Shown here piece by piece: positions 20,241-31,974 of a stretch of 64,000 nt of DNA. The position numbers and the translations under genes are program-made. The notes under the pieces are model-generated. The model worked only from the letters and a program-made list of their open reading frames with translations. It was not told where the DNA came from and searched no databases. How positions within the stretch are numbered: position 1 is the stretch's first letter; every line of letters begins with the position of its first letter. The DNA lies in NCBI GenBank assembly GCA_031772625.1, contig CM062819.1, positions 821,105,503 to 821,169,502 of the forward strand, given 5' to 3'. The DNA is from Pinus tabuliformis. Its lineage: Eukaryota; Streptophyta; Pinopsida; Pinales; Pinaceae.

Positions 20241-22907
20241 TGACACTCCCTCTAAACTAGGGAGATATTCATAATGAGACAAAAAAGTACTCTCAAGTTG
20301 AAATATTCATATAAGAAGGGATCTGGATTGATAAGCATCAACGATGATTTACATCATCATAGCCAACATTGTCAAAATAGAAAGGCCTTGACTAACAAGT
20401 TATATCTCTCCATTAGATCATAGCACAATGTTGGGAGGCATAAATTTGGACACCACTACCTCTTTAGGCACTTACCACACTAGGATGTTCATTAGGCATG
20501 TCCTCGCATGATCATTTCCTAATCCACTGTCATAATATTTGACACCAGGAAATGTCGATCCTCATGACTATTCTTATCTTGGATTAATGTACTTGACTTA
20601 TGGCAGTTAGTCCTAGTCAAAGCACAAATTCTCAAAGAATATTGGTCCCAGATGTTTATCTAATCCACCATTCTCCCTACTGGTGTCTTTAGTAGGCTTA
20701 CGACTGTTAGTCTCGGCCATAGTACATGACAAATGGATAATATGGTGTCAATGCTCACTCCCTCTCAACCAGGGAGGAGACAACCACAAGCATAAGTGTT
20801 TCTCAAGAATACCCATCATTTTCATAGTGAATAACATCATTAATTTGTTTTCACCGCATGATGCATTTATGATTGAGCATTCATAGATTTGTGGCAAAAT
20901 ATTTCCCCTTTTGTCATTTGTGATGAAAGAAAATAAAAAAGTGAAAGCCAAAATCATTAAAGATACACTATAATGATTTATCTAAGTCTAAACTCTAACG
21001 TTAAAGTGAAAATTTATGTAAATATTATATCTATGAGTTGTTCAAAACTTATGAAAACCTTATTCCCTAAGTCCTATATATAAGAAAAATCAAAAGAAAG
21101 AAAACTAAGGTCCAATGAATGGTAACTCATGTATTCACACCCTCTTTGGAAAACATATGAATATATACACTCCTAGTCACACTTGATCATATGTTTGTGA
21201 TGGTTAAATCATGAAGTCCTCTTTTCCCATTTCATTTTCACTTCATCATTTAAGAACCTAATTGAGGATCTAGGGAATTTTTCTTGCCTAAGGGTTTCAT
21301 GTCTACTCTTGGTTTACTTATGTCACACTACGGTCAATCATGTGACGGAATGAAATACTTAAGTTTGTGGAGTTATTAGAACAGTGTATTAAGTTAGTCA
21401 CCACATGCACATGTATTACATGTCATTGATCCACATGTGTGGGTTGGAGACTCATTGCTTGAGAACTTTAATGGATACTACTTTAGGGCCTTGATGGTAT
21501 ATCTTACAAAATCTCTTGGTAAACATTGTGATTCATCCTTTCTTTTCCTCGAGACACTTGATAATATTGAAGTCACTCTCGATAATCCACGTAGATGGGG
21601 AGTATAAATTACTTGTGCTGGAAATAGAATTGAGAAATAGAGGTTTTCCATTTGTGATATTGGAGTCATAGACATTGGATACATGGTAGTAGTCCTCGAT
21701 GTCAATTAACTAAAATTATATTGTCATAATGTGAAAAGAGGTAAACATATTGGTAACCTTGATGTCTTGATCATTTCAAATAATAGCCATTCCACCCAAG
21801 TATATCTAATCATCAATCACTACTACTTGGAAATTCCTCCCCCATTTTCTAATTATATGAGGGAGAACCTCACTTAATATTTTTATTTCTTATATCAACA
21901 TTATTGATGGGTGCTTTGCGTACCATTTTTATTTTAGGAGTATTTGTTTTCCTTTACTATTGAGGTCCCTCATGTTCCATGAGACTATTTTCATGGAGAA
22001 TTTACACTGAAAGGAAGTATAATGTGACTAAAAAAAACATGTTCCAAGATTTAAGTTATTGGACAATGCCACTTCATGACTCCTATATTTCCTTAACTTG
22101 GGATTGAATGGTGAACTTGATAGCCTTAAGGGAAATTAACCAATGAATATCTCAAAAAGAGGTGACTTTTGACTTTATCACATACAAGTTAATATACTTA
22201 TAAAAATATCCATAAAATTTCATCAATCAATGAATCTTTAAAAAAAATATTCAAAACAATTTCATCAAGCAATGAAGCATTACATTATAAATTACAATCT
22301 ATAAACCTTTTGGGAACTTTTTGCTAAACCATGTTCAAAACCAACATATTTAATATTAATATTTAACAATAATATGGAAAATAATACATTTTCATAAATT
22401 AAATAACATGTTATCAATCCTAAGAAATGTCACTAACATAAAACTAAAAAGCATGCAACTAATGGGAGTGACCACTCAAGGCCACCATAAGACAATTAAT
22501 CTATTAAGGCAAGGATTAATGGGGAAAGAAATCTACAAAGGACAAAGGCAAACCTATTTTAACTTTATTGTTTTATTAGGTGCAAGTTGAACATCTCAAG
22601 ATATAATGAAGAGAAGAATTAATTTTATTGCATTAAGAAAACCCAAGCACATTTATAACTTAGCAAGGAAGAGATGTATAATACCCATCTCAGCGACACA
22701 ACGCATAGCACTAAGTCACTTTTTATACATAATTTAAAGTTATATCATAAAATCACAAATTTAGCATGAATGGATGTTTAAAATCCATTTTTATAAAAAT
22801 AAAATGCAATTTTTGTTATAAAAAAAAACCAGAAACTAAATATATTTTTTAGAAAATAAAAAAATACTAAACTGAATATATATTAAAAAAAAAAACTAAA
22901 CTTAAGA

Positions 22908-22974
<67 letters not shown>

Positions 22975-23456
22975 ATTTACTTATTTTTTTAATTTAAAAT
23001 ATTTTTTAGAATTTTTTTAAACACTTCCCTCCATTCTAGGAAGCAAAAATAATAATAGAAATAAGGACGGACCAAAAATATTCCTTTCCTTGGTAAGTGT
23101 TTCCCACCATTCATTCCACTCACTCGAGTTATTTCATAAAACAGAGATAAGTGTTATTTCACACTCTTTTAGCAAAGCCTATTGAGCTTCTCTTATGATA
23201 TATCTATTCCTTGATGGAGTCTTTAATATATTGATCAAGTTTTGATTCCTTGATTAATTAGAGCAAAGAAAACATGAGTACTCTTAATTCCAAGTTCAAT
23301 GCCTCTAATGGTGGACATAAGGCAAGGGAGGGGTTGCTATCGTGGTCATAACTCCAAGTTCATTGTCTTTGATGGTGGACGAGGCAAGGGAGGGGGTTGC
23401 GGTCATAGTTGTGGTCGTGGAGTTTTCTCTTTTACATTATATTTAGGGAGTTAAAA
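20241..23456. other. anonymous AT-rich region
   Basis: I find no convincing gene. At 20895-20930 the minus strand reads TGACAAAAGGGGAAATATTT, like the purine tract before a plant Ty1/copia 3' LTR, but no LTR partner was found. A 64-bp imperfect tandem pair lies at about 23290-23425; its second copy has a Gly/Arg-rich frame. The remainder is AT-rich, with short homopolymers. Confidence 0.5.
22911..22972. repeat. (AC)n(AT)n microsatellite
   Basis: About 15 AC units run directly into about 15 AT units. A compound dinucleotide microsatellite in an AT-rich setting. Confidence 0.95.
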
Positions 23457-23789
23457 TGTTAGGTCCCTATAATACTAGTGATTACCCCATTACTATTGTA
23501 GTTGTATCCCTTATTAATATTGTTGTGCCCCTATTGTTCCTATATTGTTATTACTGTGCCCCATAGAATCCCTCTATTGTTATTTTTGTGGCTTTATATT
23601 ATTATTGTTAGGTCGGCTGGGTTACATTGTGACTCCTTAGACTCCTATATATAGAAATGAGGTTTTGTCATTTGAATCATCTAAGAATTGTTCATTGATG
23701 TAATGTAAAGGAGGTTGCCCCCTTGAAGAGGCTGAATTCTAAGGCGTTGATCTATCTTTTCTATCTTTTTGTGAGCTGGTTTCATAACA
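23457..23789 (+). repeat. LTR of decayed chromovirus B (5' type)
   Basis: 333 bp from TGTTAGGTCCC to CATAACA, with TGTTA/TAACA inverted ends. It closely resembles 31590-31918, including CTATATATAGAAA (TATA-like) and CCCCTTGAAGAGGCTGAATT. A primer-site-like TGGTATCA starts at 23792, showing it was a 5' LTR. No gag follows it. Confidence 0.85.
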
Positions 23790-23791
23790 TT

Positions 23792-23799
23792 TGGTATCA
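23792..23799 (+). other. primer binding site remnant (tRNA-Met type)
   Basis: TGGTATCA, two bases after the LTR end, agrees with the first eight bases of the initiator tRNA-Met complement; the following bases have diverged. Confidence 0.65.
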
Positions 23800-24600
23800 A
23801 ACAATTTGAATGGAATCATTGTCGTCACTAGGTATAATGGATTAAGTGTGATAATGGATAAAATGCAGTAATTATTTGTGAGCATTTGTTCTCGAACGAA
23901 CATTAGGATCCATCTTATTATAGAGAAAAGTACATGCATTAAAAACAACTCAATATTTCATGTGACATTCATATTGTATACGACTTATTTTTCATTAAAA
24001 ACAATTTACTTTTTCATGTGAATTCCTTTTTTGTTAAAATTTCTTCTATTTCTAACCTGAACTACAATTGTAATTTGAAATAAAGCTTCGAGTAAATATT
24101 AATTTACCAATTCTGCATGGAAATCATAAGAAACATTCACAATATCATATGAAGAACAAATGGGTACCTACTTCATATGGATTAAAAAATGCTTCTACTA
24201 CTTAAAGGAATTACAAGTGTAATATTAGTTGGATCTCCAATATATCTTAAGCCATATTTTCATTTTATTTTTAGTACTATTAAATGTTATTATGTCCTAC
24301 CTCATTTTATTGTTAGCATTGTAATAAAAATATGCATTTTGCTATAGAATTAGTACTAACATGTAATATTGATTTTTTTTCCAGAACGCTATAGGTAATG
24401 ACCACGAAGATGATGATATAGACTATGTTTAGATTACATCATATATCAAAGATGATGATGATGAGAATGGCGATGGCATTGGTGATGATATGTGGATGAT
24501 ATTATCAGGATGGTCAGGATGATGATCATGGAAATGATCATGAGGATGAGATTGACTATGATTTTTGTGGTGCTAGCTAGCCATGCATTATTTTTTATAT
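23800..24600. other. anonymous AT-rich region
   Basis: No clear gene. At about 24375 a pyrimidine run ending CCAG is followed by an open stretch coding for several acidic residues and a stop (about 24386-24430). It is exon-like in appearance, but nothing supports it further. GAT-rich sequence continues to 24570. Confidence 0.4.
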
Positions 24601-24609
24601 TTAGTTGGA

Positions 24610-25330
24610 TGTCTTAATATGGTAATCATACATTTGAATTTTAGTTTATTTGAATAATGATAATGATACTATCAATACTATCTGGTTACCTTATGAATAT
24701 GTTGAAAATTGTTTACAATTTTTTTATGAAGAATTATTGTGTATGATGAGATTCCTATTTTTTTATGGATGTTGTGAATTTACCTTGGCATAATGATATC
24801 TATGAAACATTTTTATTTGGTAATCTTACATTGACTTTTAATTGATTTTATTAAATATGATGATGATATTATCATTTTTATCTTGTTATTTTATGTATAT
24901 ATTGAAAATTATCAACATTATTTTAATGGAGAATTATTATGTATGATGATATTACTATCTTTTGATGGATATTGTGAATTTACCTTAGAATAATGGTGTT
25001 CATGAAATATTTTGATATGATAATCACACATTTGAATCTTAATTGATTTGATTAAAGATGATGAGGATATTATTAGTATTATCTTGTTACTTTATATATG
25101 TGTTGAAACTCGTCAATGCTTTTTTATGGAGAATGATTATGTATGATGATATTACTATTTTTGGATGTAATGTTGTGAATTTACCTTAGAATAATAATAT
25201 TTGCAATAAATGTTGATTTAGTAGCAATATATGTATATTGAAAATTGTCAATGATATTTTGATGGAAAATTGTTATATATGAGGATACTGTTATATTTTT
25301 TATGAATGTTGTCAATTACCCCTAAATTTG
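24610..25330. repeat. ~200-bp tandem repeats, about 3.5 copies
   Basis: Units begin near 24619, 24822 and 25018 with GGTAATCATACATTTGAAT-type sequence. Each contains GTTGAAAATTGT and a later TTGTGAATTTACCTT block. Copies are diverged and AT-rich. No coding function is seen. Confidence 0.75.
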
Positions 25331-25674
25331 TTTACAAATACTAAGTTATGAATTTGAATTGTGATATGTTCTTAAATGTGTTATACATGAAAATACCACC
25401 TGATCATCTTGGAGGAGAATACTATGTTGTTGGTTGAAATACCCCTTTCTCCTAAACTATATAAGCCTATAATACAAGTTATGTATCATGAGGACTACGG
25501 TATCCTACTCTATAACAAGTTGTCCCCTTCATCTAACTTTTGTTACCAAAATTCTCACATTAGAGGAATTTTCAACTCAAAAAATAACCACCTAAGAAAA
25601 AATTAAGAAACCAATAAAATAATGCCATGTAGACAATTTTTTAATAGATCATTTTTATTATTCTTTTACTATAA

Positions 25675-26065
25675 TTACTCAAATAAATGTCACATTTATC
25701 AAAATAATTGTATATGTATTTTATATTTAAATTAATATATTAGCACAATATTTAATAAAATTTAAATTAAAAAAGTAAATTTAAAAAAAAAAAAAAATTC
25801 AAAATTTAAATTTAAATTTAAATTTAAAGTACCCAAATAAATGTCACTTTTATAAAAAATAACCGTCTACATGTATTTTATATTGAAATTAATTTATTAA
25901 CACAAGATTTAAGAAAATTTAAATTTAAAATATAAATTTAAGTTAAATTTAAATTTAAGTTACTCAAATAAATGCACTTTTATCAAAATAACCATATATT
26001 TATATTTTACATTTAAATTAATTTATCAATACAAGATTTAACAAAATTTAAATTAAATTTAGGAT
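25675..26065. repeat. ~130-155-bp AT-rich tandem repeats, about 3 copies
   Basis: Units start near 25678, 25831 and 25964 with CAAATAAATG(T)CAC and contain TATTTTATATTTAAATTAAT and ACAAGATTTAA. A (TTTAAA)n run at 25800-25828 separates the first two. Confidence 0.7.
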
Positions 26066-27289
26066 TTAGGATTTTATATTTAGATTTATTTATTTAACAT
26101 GCCATGATTTACCCTTCATTAAAAACATTCTCGATATTCTAACTTTTATAGATTAAAATATTAATTTTATTTTTAATATTTAATATAGTTTTGGGTCACT
26201 TGGGCACCATTCACAGTTAAATTAGGTAAGTTATATTATTAAAAAAAAATTCACTGCCTAGCCACACCTATATGTCTTTTAAATTTTAAAGGATTTTGAT
26301 TGGCTTACACATTATGACATGGAAATTCAATGTTAACATTTTAAAAATGAAAATTCAAGCTCGAGTTAATTAGAATTTGACACTCTTGTTCACTTTTAGA
26401 AACTCATATGGTGGGATGTGATCTCTTTATCCTCATCTTTAGATTTTTCCTAAAAAATAAAAGCACACAAAAGTGGGAAAGAGCCATAAAGCATGGGGAA
26501 GCTTTTTCCTAAGCACAAAAGCATCTAAAAAGTGGAAAATGCCATTTTTATATGAGGAAACATTATTCACCCAAAAGCTTTTGCCGAAATTGAACTAATG
26601 AGTAATTTGGGAAATCTTCATAGCCTTCATTTTCCTATATATTGGAGGCTTGGCCATTGAGGAAATGATGGGAATTCGTGTATTGTCACGTTGCTGAGAT
26701 CTATCTTGAGAGGGATGGTTTTGGAGCTAGGAGGTGTTGTTGCAACTGCATCTTATGGTTGTAAGTTTCCTCCAACTCCTTTATTAATATAGATTAGTTG
26801 TTCTTCCTTCCATATGCTACTATTCATTCTTTACTTATCCTATTTAACTAATGAATGTATGGGATTTTGGTTTATATTTATTTATTCAGTAATATTTATA
26901 TGTTTATGATAGTTTCAATTATCAAGATATTATGTTGTGAAGTTTTCTTTGTTCTCTATCTTGTGTGTAGGACCAAGATTTGGAGCTATCTAGGAGCGCT
27001 TCCCAGCTACACTAAAAACTCCAACAAGACCTGCATGCGAGGACTCACATGAATTCATTCTTCTTTTCTTAATCTATACTCTACATCTTGATCTACTAAG
27101 AATCCTGAGCCTTAGAACAACCTTTCTCTTAATCAGTATATCTTAGGTTTCTGGGATAAACTGAGAGGGTTTTATGTTCATCTAACTGTGCATTAAATCC
27201 TACAGCAAAATGATATTTAGAAACTGTAATATATTTCACTATGTAATAAAATTAGTAAAATGAAAGTAAAAGTAAAACTCTAAATAAGA
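26066..27289. other. anonymous AT-rich region
   Basis: No recognised gene. A short plus-strand frame at 26855-27052 is hydrophobic at first and has no family signature. The text around 26630-27050 is less AT-rich and could be a remnant of another element. Confidence 0.35.
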
Positions 27290-28550
27290 AGCCAAAAGTG
27301 GATGTAACCATCGATGCAACATTGGGAGTAGAATTGGATGTTAAACTGGGCATCAAAGCAAGATGCAAACAATGAGACAAAAAGGGTTTTAAAGTAGAAT
27401 TAAAAAAGGGTGCAAAACCAGACACAAAGAAGGGAACAAAATAGGGCATACAAAAAGATACCAAATTGGGCGCAAACAAGGATGCAAAAATGGACACCAA
27501 AATGAGGATGCAAAGAATGGTGTAAAATTAGGATGAAAAATTGGGTGCACAAAGGATGTAAGAAAAGACACAAAACAAGAAGAAAAATGGGACTAAAAAA
27601 GGGTGAAACTAAGGATGCCAAAAATGATGCATAACTAGATGAAAATTCAAACTAAAATCTAGGTGCAAAATGAGATGCAAATGTGGACACAAAATGTGGT
27701 AGAAAAAAGGATGCAAATTTGGATGCCAAAAAGGATGCAAAATTAGACACCACAAATGATGCAAAATTGGACATAAAAAATGGTGAAAATTTGGACACAA
27801 ATGTAGAAAAAATGGTGCAAAAATCGGCATAAAAATGGATCAAATTTGAATGCAACATTGGATATAAAATGAGGTGCAACAAATGATTCAAAACTTGGTG
27901 CAAAAGCAAATGCAAAAGTAGACGGAAAAATGGCTCAAAATTGAACGTAACATTAGACACAAAATGGGATTCAAAGGTGGACGCAACACATGGTCCAACA
28001 TAGGGTGAAAATTAGATGCTCAAAAGGATGCAAGAAATGTTGTTAAAAATGATGTTAAATTGGATGCAACAAATGATGCAAAATTAGCTGCAAAATAGGA
28101 TGCAAAAAATGGAGACAAATGAAACGAAAAAGTGGATGAAAAAAATGGTGCAAAAATGGATGAAAATTTTGGCACTAAATCAGATTCAACATATGGTGCA
28201 AAATTAGATGCAAAAAATGGTGTAAAAAAAGGCAGAAAAATTGGTGCAAAAATAGATGTAAAAATAAGTACAAAATTAGAAGCAAAAAATGGCATAAGAC
28301 TAGATGCAAAAACTGGCACAAACTCGATGCAAAAAAAGGCACTAAATTAGATGCAAAAGATGGTGTAAAACTCGATGCAAATTATGACACAAAAATAGAA
28401 GCAAAGAATGGCACAAAACAGGAAGCAAAAAATGATGCAAAAAATGGCACAAAACTAGAAGCAAAACCTGTTGTAAAACCAAATACAAATATTGGTGCAA
28501 AATATGATGCAAAATTTGGCGCAAAAAAGGACGCTTTAAAAATTGTACAA
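27290..28550 (+). repeat. 24-bp-period subterminal array (CACTA type)
   Basis: About 1.25 kb of degenerate units of the form GGTGCAAAATTAGATGCAAA, 24 bp long and built of two 12-bp halves around GATGCAAAA. Conserved spacing keeps long frames open on both strands (for example 28132-28350 plus, 28020-28319 minus), but these are products of the repeat. The array ends about 100 bp from a CACTA-type terminus, as expected for subterminal transposase-binding repeats. Confidence 0.8.
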
Positions 28551-28554
28551 TAGA

Positions 28555-28649
28555 GCCAGATTTAGCACAGGCTGCTCATCCCAATGGAGAGAAAAATACA
28601 CTAAAATCTGGTGCTAAATCCGGCATAATTTGTCTGTTTTGTTGTAGTG
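28555..28649 (-). mobile_element. CACTA-type transposon right terminus
   Basis: Read inward from 28649 the sequence starts CACTACAACAAAACAGAC, the classic CACTA terminal form. Just inside, 28555-28568 and 28611-28624 are a 13/14 inverted pair (GCCAGATTTAGCAC). Immediately outside, codons of a retroviral pol resume at 28650, so the terminus marks an insertion. TAA at 28650-28652 could be the 3-bp target duplication. The left terminus was not found in the window. Confidence 0.75.
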
Positions 28650-31560
28650 TAATCAGCTCTAACGGCATGACAAATATTCTAAAGAAAGAACAACTTAGCG
28701 TAATTGCACAATTATGTTCGCTAGAGGTTCCTACATCGAAATCATATATTTCTCCAGATCTCCAAAAAGCCTTGGACAATCATTCCAAGGTATTTGAGAC
28801 TCCCAAAGGCCTCCCATCTATTCGTGATCATGAGCATGCTATTCATTTGATTCTAGGAAGTGTTCCTCCAAACATCAGGCCTTAAATATATCCCTATGCC
28901 CAAAAGAGTGAAATTAAATGTATGGTTGCAGAAATGCTAGAGGTTGGTATAATTCAACCTAGTAAAAGTTCTTTCTCTGCTCTAGTAGTATTGGTGCACA
29001 AGAAGGATGGATCATGGCGCATGTGTCTGGATTATAGGGAGATCAACAAGCTCACTAGTAAAGATAAATTTCCCATTCCTATCATTGATGAATTACATGG
29101 AGAAATTTACTTCACCAAGTTGGACCTTTGTTCAGGATATCATCAAATCAGAATGAAGATTGAAGACATTCTGAAAACAACAATTAGAACTTATGAGAGT
29201 CATTATGAATTTTTGGTCATGCCTTTTTGCCTTACCATTGCACCTTCTACATTTCAAGGTTTGATGAATTCCATTTTCAAACCCTTCCTTAGAAAATTTG
29301 TGTTATTATTTTTTGATGATATACTAATCTACAACAAGTCTTGGAAGGATCATGTTCAACATGTTGATAGAGTGCTCAAACTATTGGAGGAGAAACAAGT
29401 ATATGCAAAAACCTCCAAATGTTTATTTGGAGTACAAGAGGTGGAATATTTGGGTCATATTGTATCGCAGGAAGGAGTTAAAGTAGACCCTAGCAAAATT
29501 AAAGCCATTAAGGAATGGAAAATCCCCACATCCATAAAGCATATGCGAGGATTTCTCAGGTTGACAGGGTATTATCACAAGTTTGTTAAGAATTATGGGA
29601 GAATAGCAGCACCTCTAACAACATTACTGAAGAAAGATGCATTTTCTTGGACTCCGGAAGCAACGAACGCCTGTGAACATCTTAAATAGGCAATGTGCCA
29701 AGCAACGGTCTTAGCTACGCCAGAGTTCACAAAACCCTTTATTGTGGAATGTGATGCCTCAAGAAATGGAATTGGTGCTATTTTAATGCAAGAAGAAAAA
29801 CTCATTTCTTTAGTTGTCCAATAAAAGGAAAGTATTTACACAAAGCTATTTATGAGAAGGAAATGATTGCAATACTACATGCACTTAATAAATGTTGACC
29901 TTACCTAATGGGAAGACACTTCGAGGTAAAAACAGATCATGATAATCTTAAATACTTTTTAGAACAAAGATTATCTTTAGAAGAGCAACAAAAATGGGTC
30001 ACAAAGATGTTGGGTTATGACTCTGAAATCATCTATAAAAAAGGGAAGAAAAATGTCATTGCAGATGCACTCTCAAGAAAGGATGAGGATGTGGAAGCAT
30101 TGCTTTGTGCCATTTATATTATCCAACCAGATTGGATAAATGAATCAAGGGATGTATGGAATAATGACGAAGAAGTGTGGGAACTCATTCAAAAGTTGCA
30201 GCAAGATCCTAGTACATCTAATACATTTAGCTGGAAAAATGATTCATTATGGTACAAAGATCGCTTATACCTCTATAAGAATTCCCAACTAAAACAAAAG
30301 ATTCTTATGGAATTGCACACCTGTCCCTTAGGAGGGAATTCAAGATTTTAAAAAACTTACCACAGGGTTAAGAAGGATTTTTTTTGGGATGGCCTTAAAT
30401 ATGATATTCAAAAGTTTGTGGCGGAATGTTTGGTTCGTCAACAAAATAAAGTTGAGACAAATAAGACCCCAGGTCTATTACAACCTTTATCCTTTCCAAG
30501 TTAATGTTGGTAGGAGGTTTCAATGGGTTTTATCACAGGTTTACCCAAGTTCGAAGGAAAGAGTGTCATCATGATGGTAGTTGATAGACTTACCAAGTAT
30601 GCACACTATTGTGCATTATCTTATCCATTTAAAGCCAGTACAGTTGCTACTGCATTTATGGAAACAATTCAAAATCTACATGGAAACCCGAAGATTATTG
30701 TAAGCGACAAAGATCCTATTTTCACTGGAAATTTTTGGACAGAATTATTTTCTTATCTCGGTACTCAGTCAGCTCATAGCTAATGTTATCATCCTCAATT
30801 TGATGGGCAAACTGAGATAGTGAACAAATGTTTGGAAGGATATCTTCGTTGCTTTGTATATGATAAACAGACACAATGGGGCAAATGGTTGCCTCTGGCT
30901 GACTGGTGGTATAACACTTCCTTCCATACTGGAACAAAAATGACCCCATTTATGACACTTTATGGATATCATCCATCATCCATCACATCATATTTAAGAG
31001 AAAAGTATATTGTTCAAGTAGTGGAAGATCACATTGAGCATCAACAAAAAGTTCTCCAACTCTTAAAGGATAACCTGACTTTGGCGTACAATAGAATGAA
31101 ACAACGGGCATATCAACATCGTAGCGAAAGAAGTTTTGATGTAGGTGATTGGGTATTTCTACGACTATAACCATACAAACAAATGTCCCTCAAGCAAGCT
31201 AATAAGGATAATAAATTATCACCAAAGTATTATGGTTCGTACAAGTTGTTGCAAAAGATTGGTACTATGACATACAAATTGGAACTTCCCGCATCTTCCT
31301 AAGTGCACCCAGTTTTCCATGTTTCATGCTTAAAGAAGGTTATAGCTGACAAGCTCCGAGTTCAAACAATATTGTCAGAACTTAATGAGGAAGGAAAAAT
31401 CATATTGGAACCTGAAGCAGTCACTGAAACAAGAACTCGACAACTACAAAATCGATCAATTTCAGAGTATCTCATCAAGTGGAAGAACTTACTCATTGAA
31501 GATTCCACATGGGAGAATGAAAATTTTATACAGAAGCATCCAGAACTACTTAAGCGTTGA
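28650..31560 (+). pseudogene. pol: decayed chromovirus pol (element B)
   Basis: Begins in the protease to reverse transcriptase linker, cut by the CACTA end. Reverse transcriptase spans about 28920-29690 (KKDGSWRMCLDYREINKLTS; FFDD catalytic box at about 29313). RNase H starts at about 29745 (ECDASRNGIGAI) and integrase core lies at about 30520-30840. In the integrase the first catalytic Asp reads as Gly (SMGFITGLP). A chromodomain-like tail ends at 31560 (EYLIKWKNL, then DSTWENENF). In-frame stops occur at 28883, 29687, 29822, 30349, 30781, 31168 and about 31300, and the frame changes between 29824 and 29908. Gag and protease are missing. Clearly inactive. Confidence 0.88.
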
Positions 31561-31575
31561 GGACAACACTTTTTT

Positions 31576-31589
31576 GAAGGAGAGGGGCA
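31576..31589 (+). other. polypurine tract of element B
   Basis: GAAGGAGAGGGGCA lies directly before the LTR start TGTTAGGTCCC and about 15 bases after the pol stop. Confidence 0.75.
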
Positions 31590-31918
31590 TGTTAGGTCCC
31601 TATAATACTAGTGTATTCCCTTATTATTATTGTCATTGTAGCCCCTTATTGTTATTGTTGTGCCCATGTTGTCCCCATATTGTTATTATTGTGCCCCATA
31701 GAAGCCCACTATTGTTATTGTTGTGCCCTTACATTATTATTGTTATGTTGGCTTTGATTATATTGTGACCCCTTAGACTCCTATATATAGAAAGGAGGTC
31801 TTGTCATTTGTATCATCCAAGAATTGTTAATTTGTGTAATGTAAAGGAAGTCACCCCCTCGAAGAGGCTGAATTTGAAGTCGTTGATTTATCTTTTCTTT
31901 TATTTTGTCCCATATAAT
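31590..31918 (+). repeat. 3' LTR of decayed chromovirus B
   Basis: About 329 bp, same family as 23457-23789, beginning TGTTAGGTCCCTATAATACT. The right end has diverged (CATATAATA in place of CATAACA), so the boundary is uncertain by a few bases. No matching target duplication with 23452-23456 was seen. Confidence 0.8.
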
Positions 31919-31927
31919 ATTACTAAT

Positions 31928-31971
31928 TTATGTTTGTTTGTTTGTTTGTTTTTTTTGTTTTTTTTTTTTAA
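31928..31971. repeat. (TTTG)n and poly-T tract
   Basis: A TTTG microsatellite followed by T-rich sequence separates element B from the next pol fragment. Confidence 0.85.
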
Positions 31972-31974
31972 TGA

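Noticed and set aside
27228..27250. CACTATGTAATA as a possible left CACTA terminus
   Set aside because: It does not match the right terminus beyond CACTA and is not flanked by TAA.
27252..28524. Several 60-120-codon frames on both strands
   Set aside because: They arise from the 24-bp period (a multiple of three) of the array; the peptides are eight-residue repeats with no family match.
27290..28550. CRISPR-like array
   Set aside because: There is no conserved repeat with unique spacers; units are contiguous and degenerate, in plant nuclear DNA.
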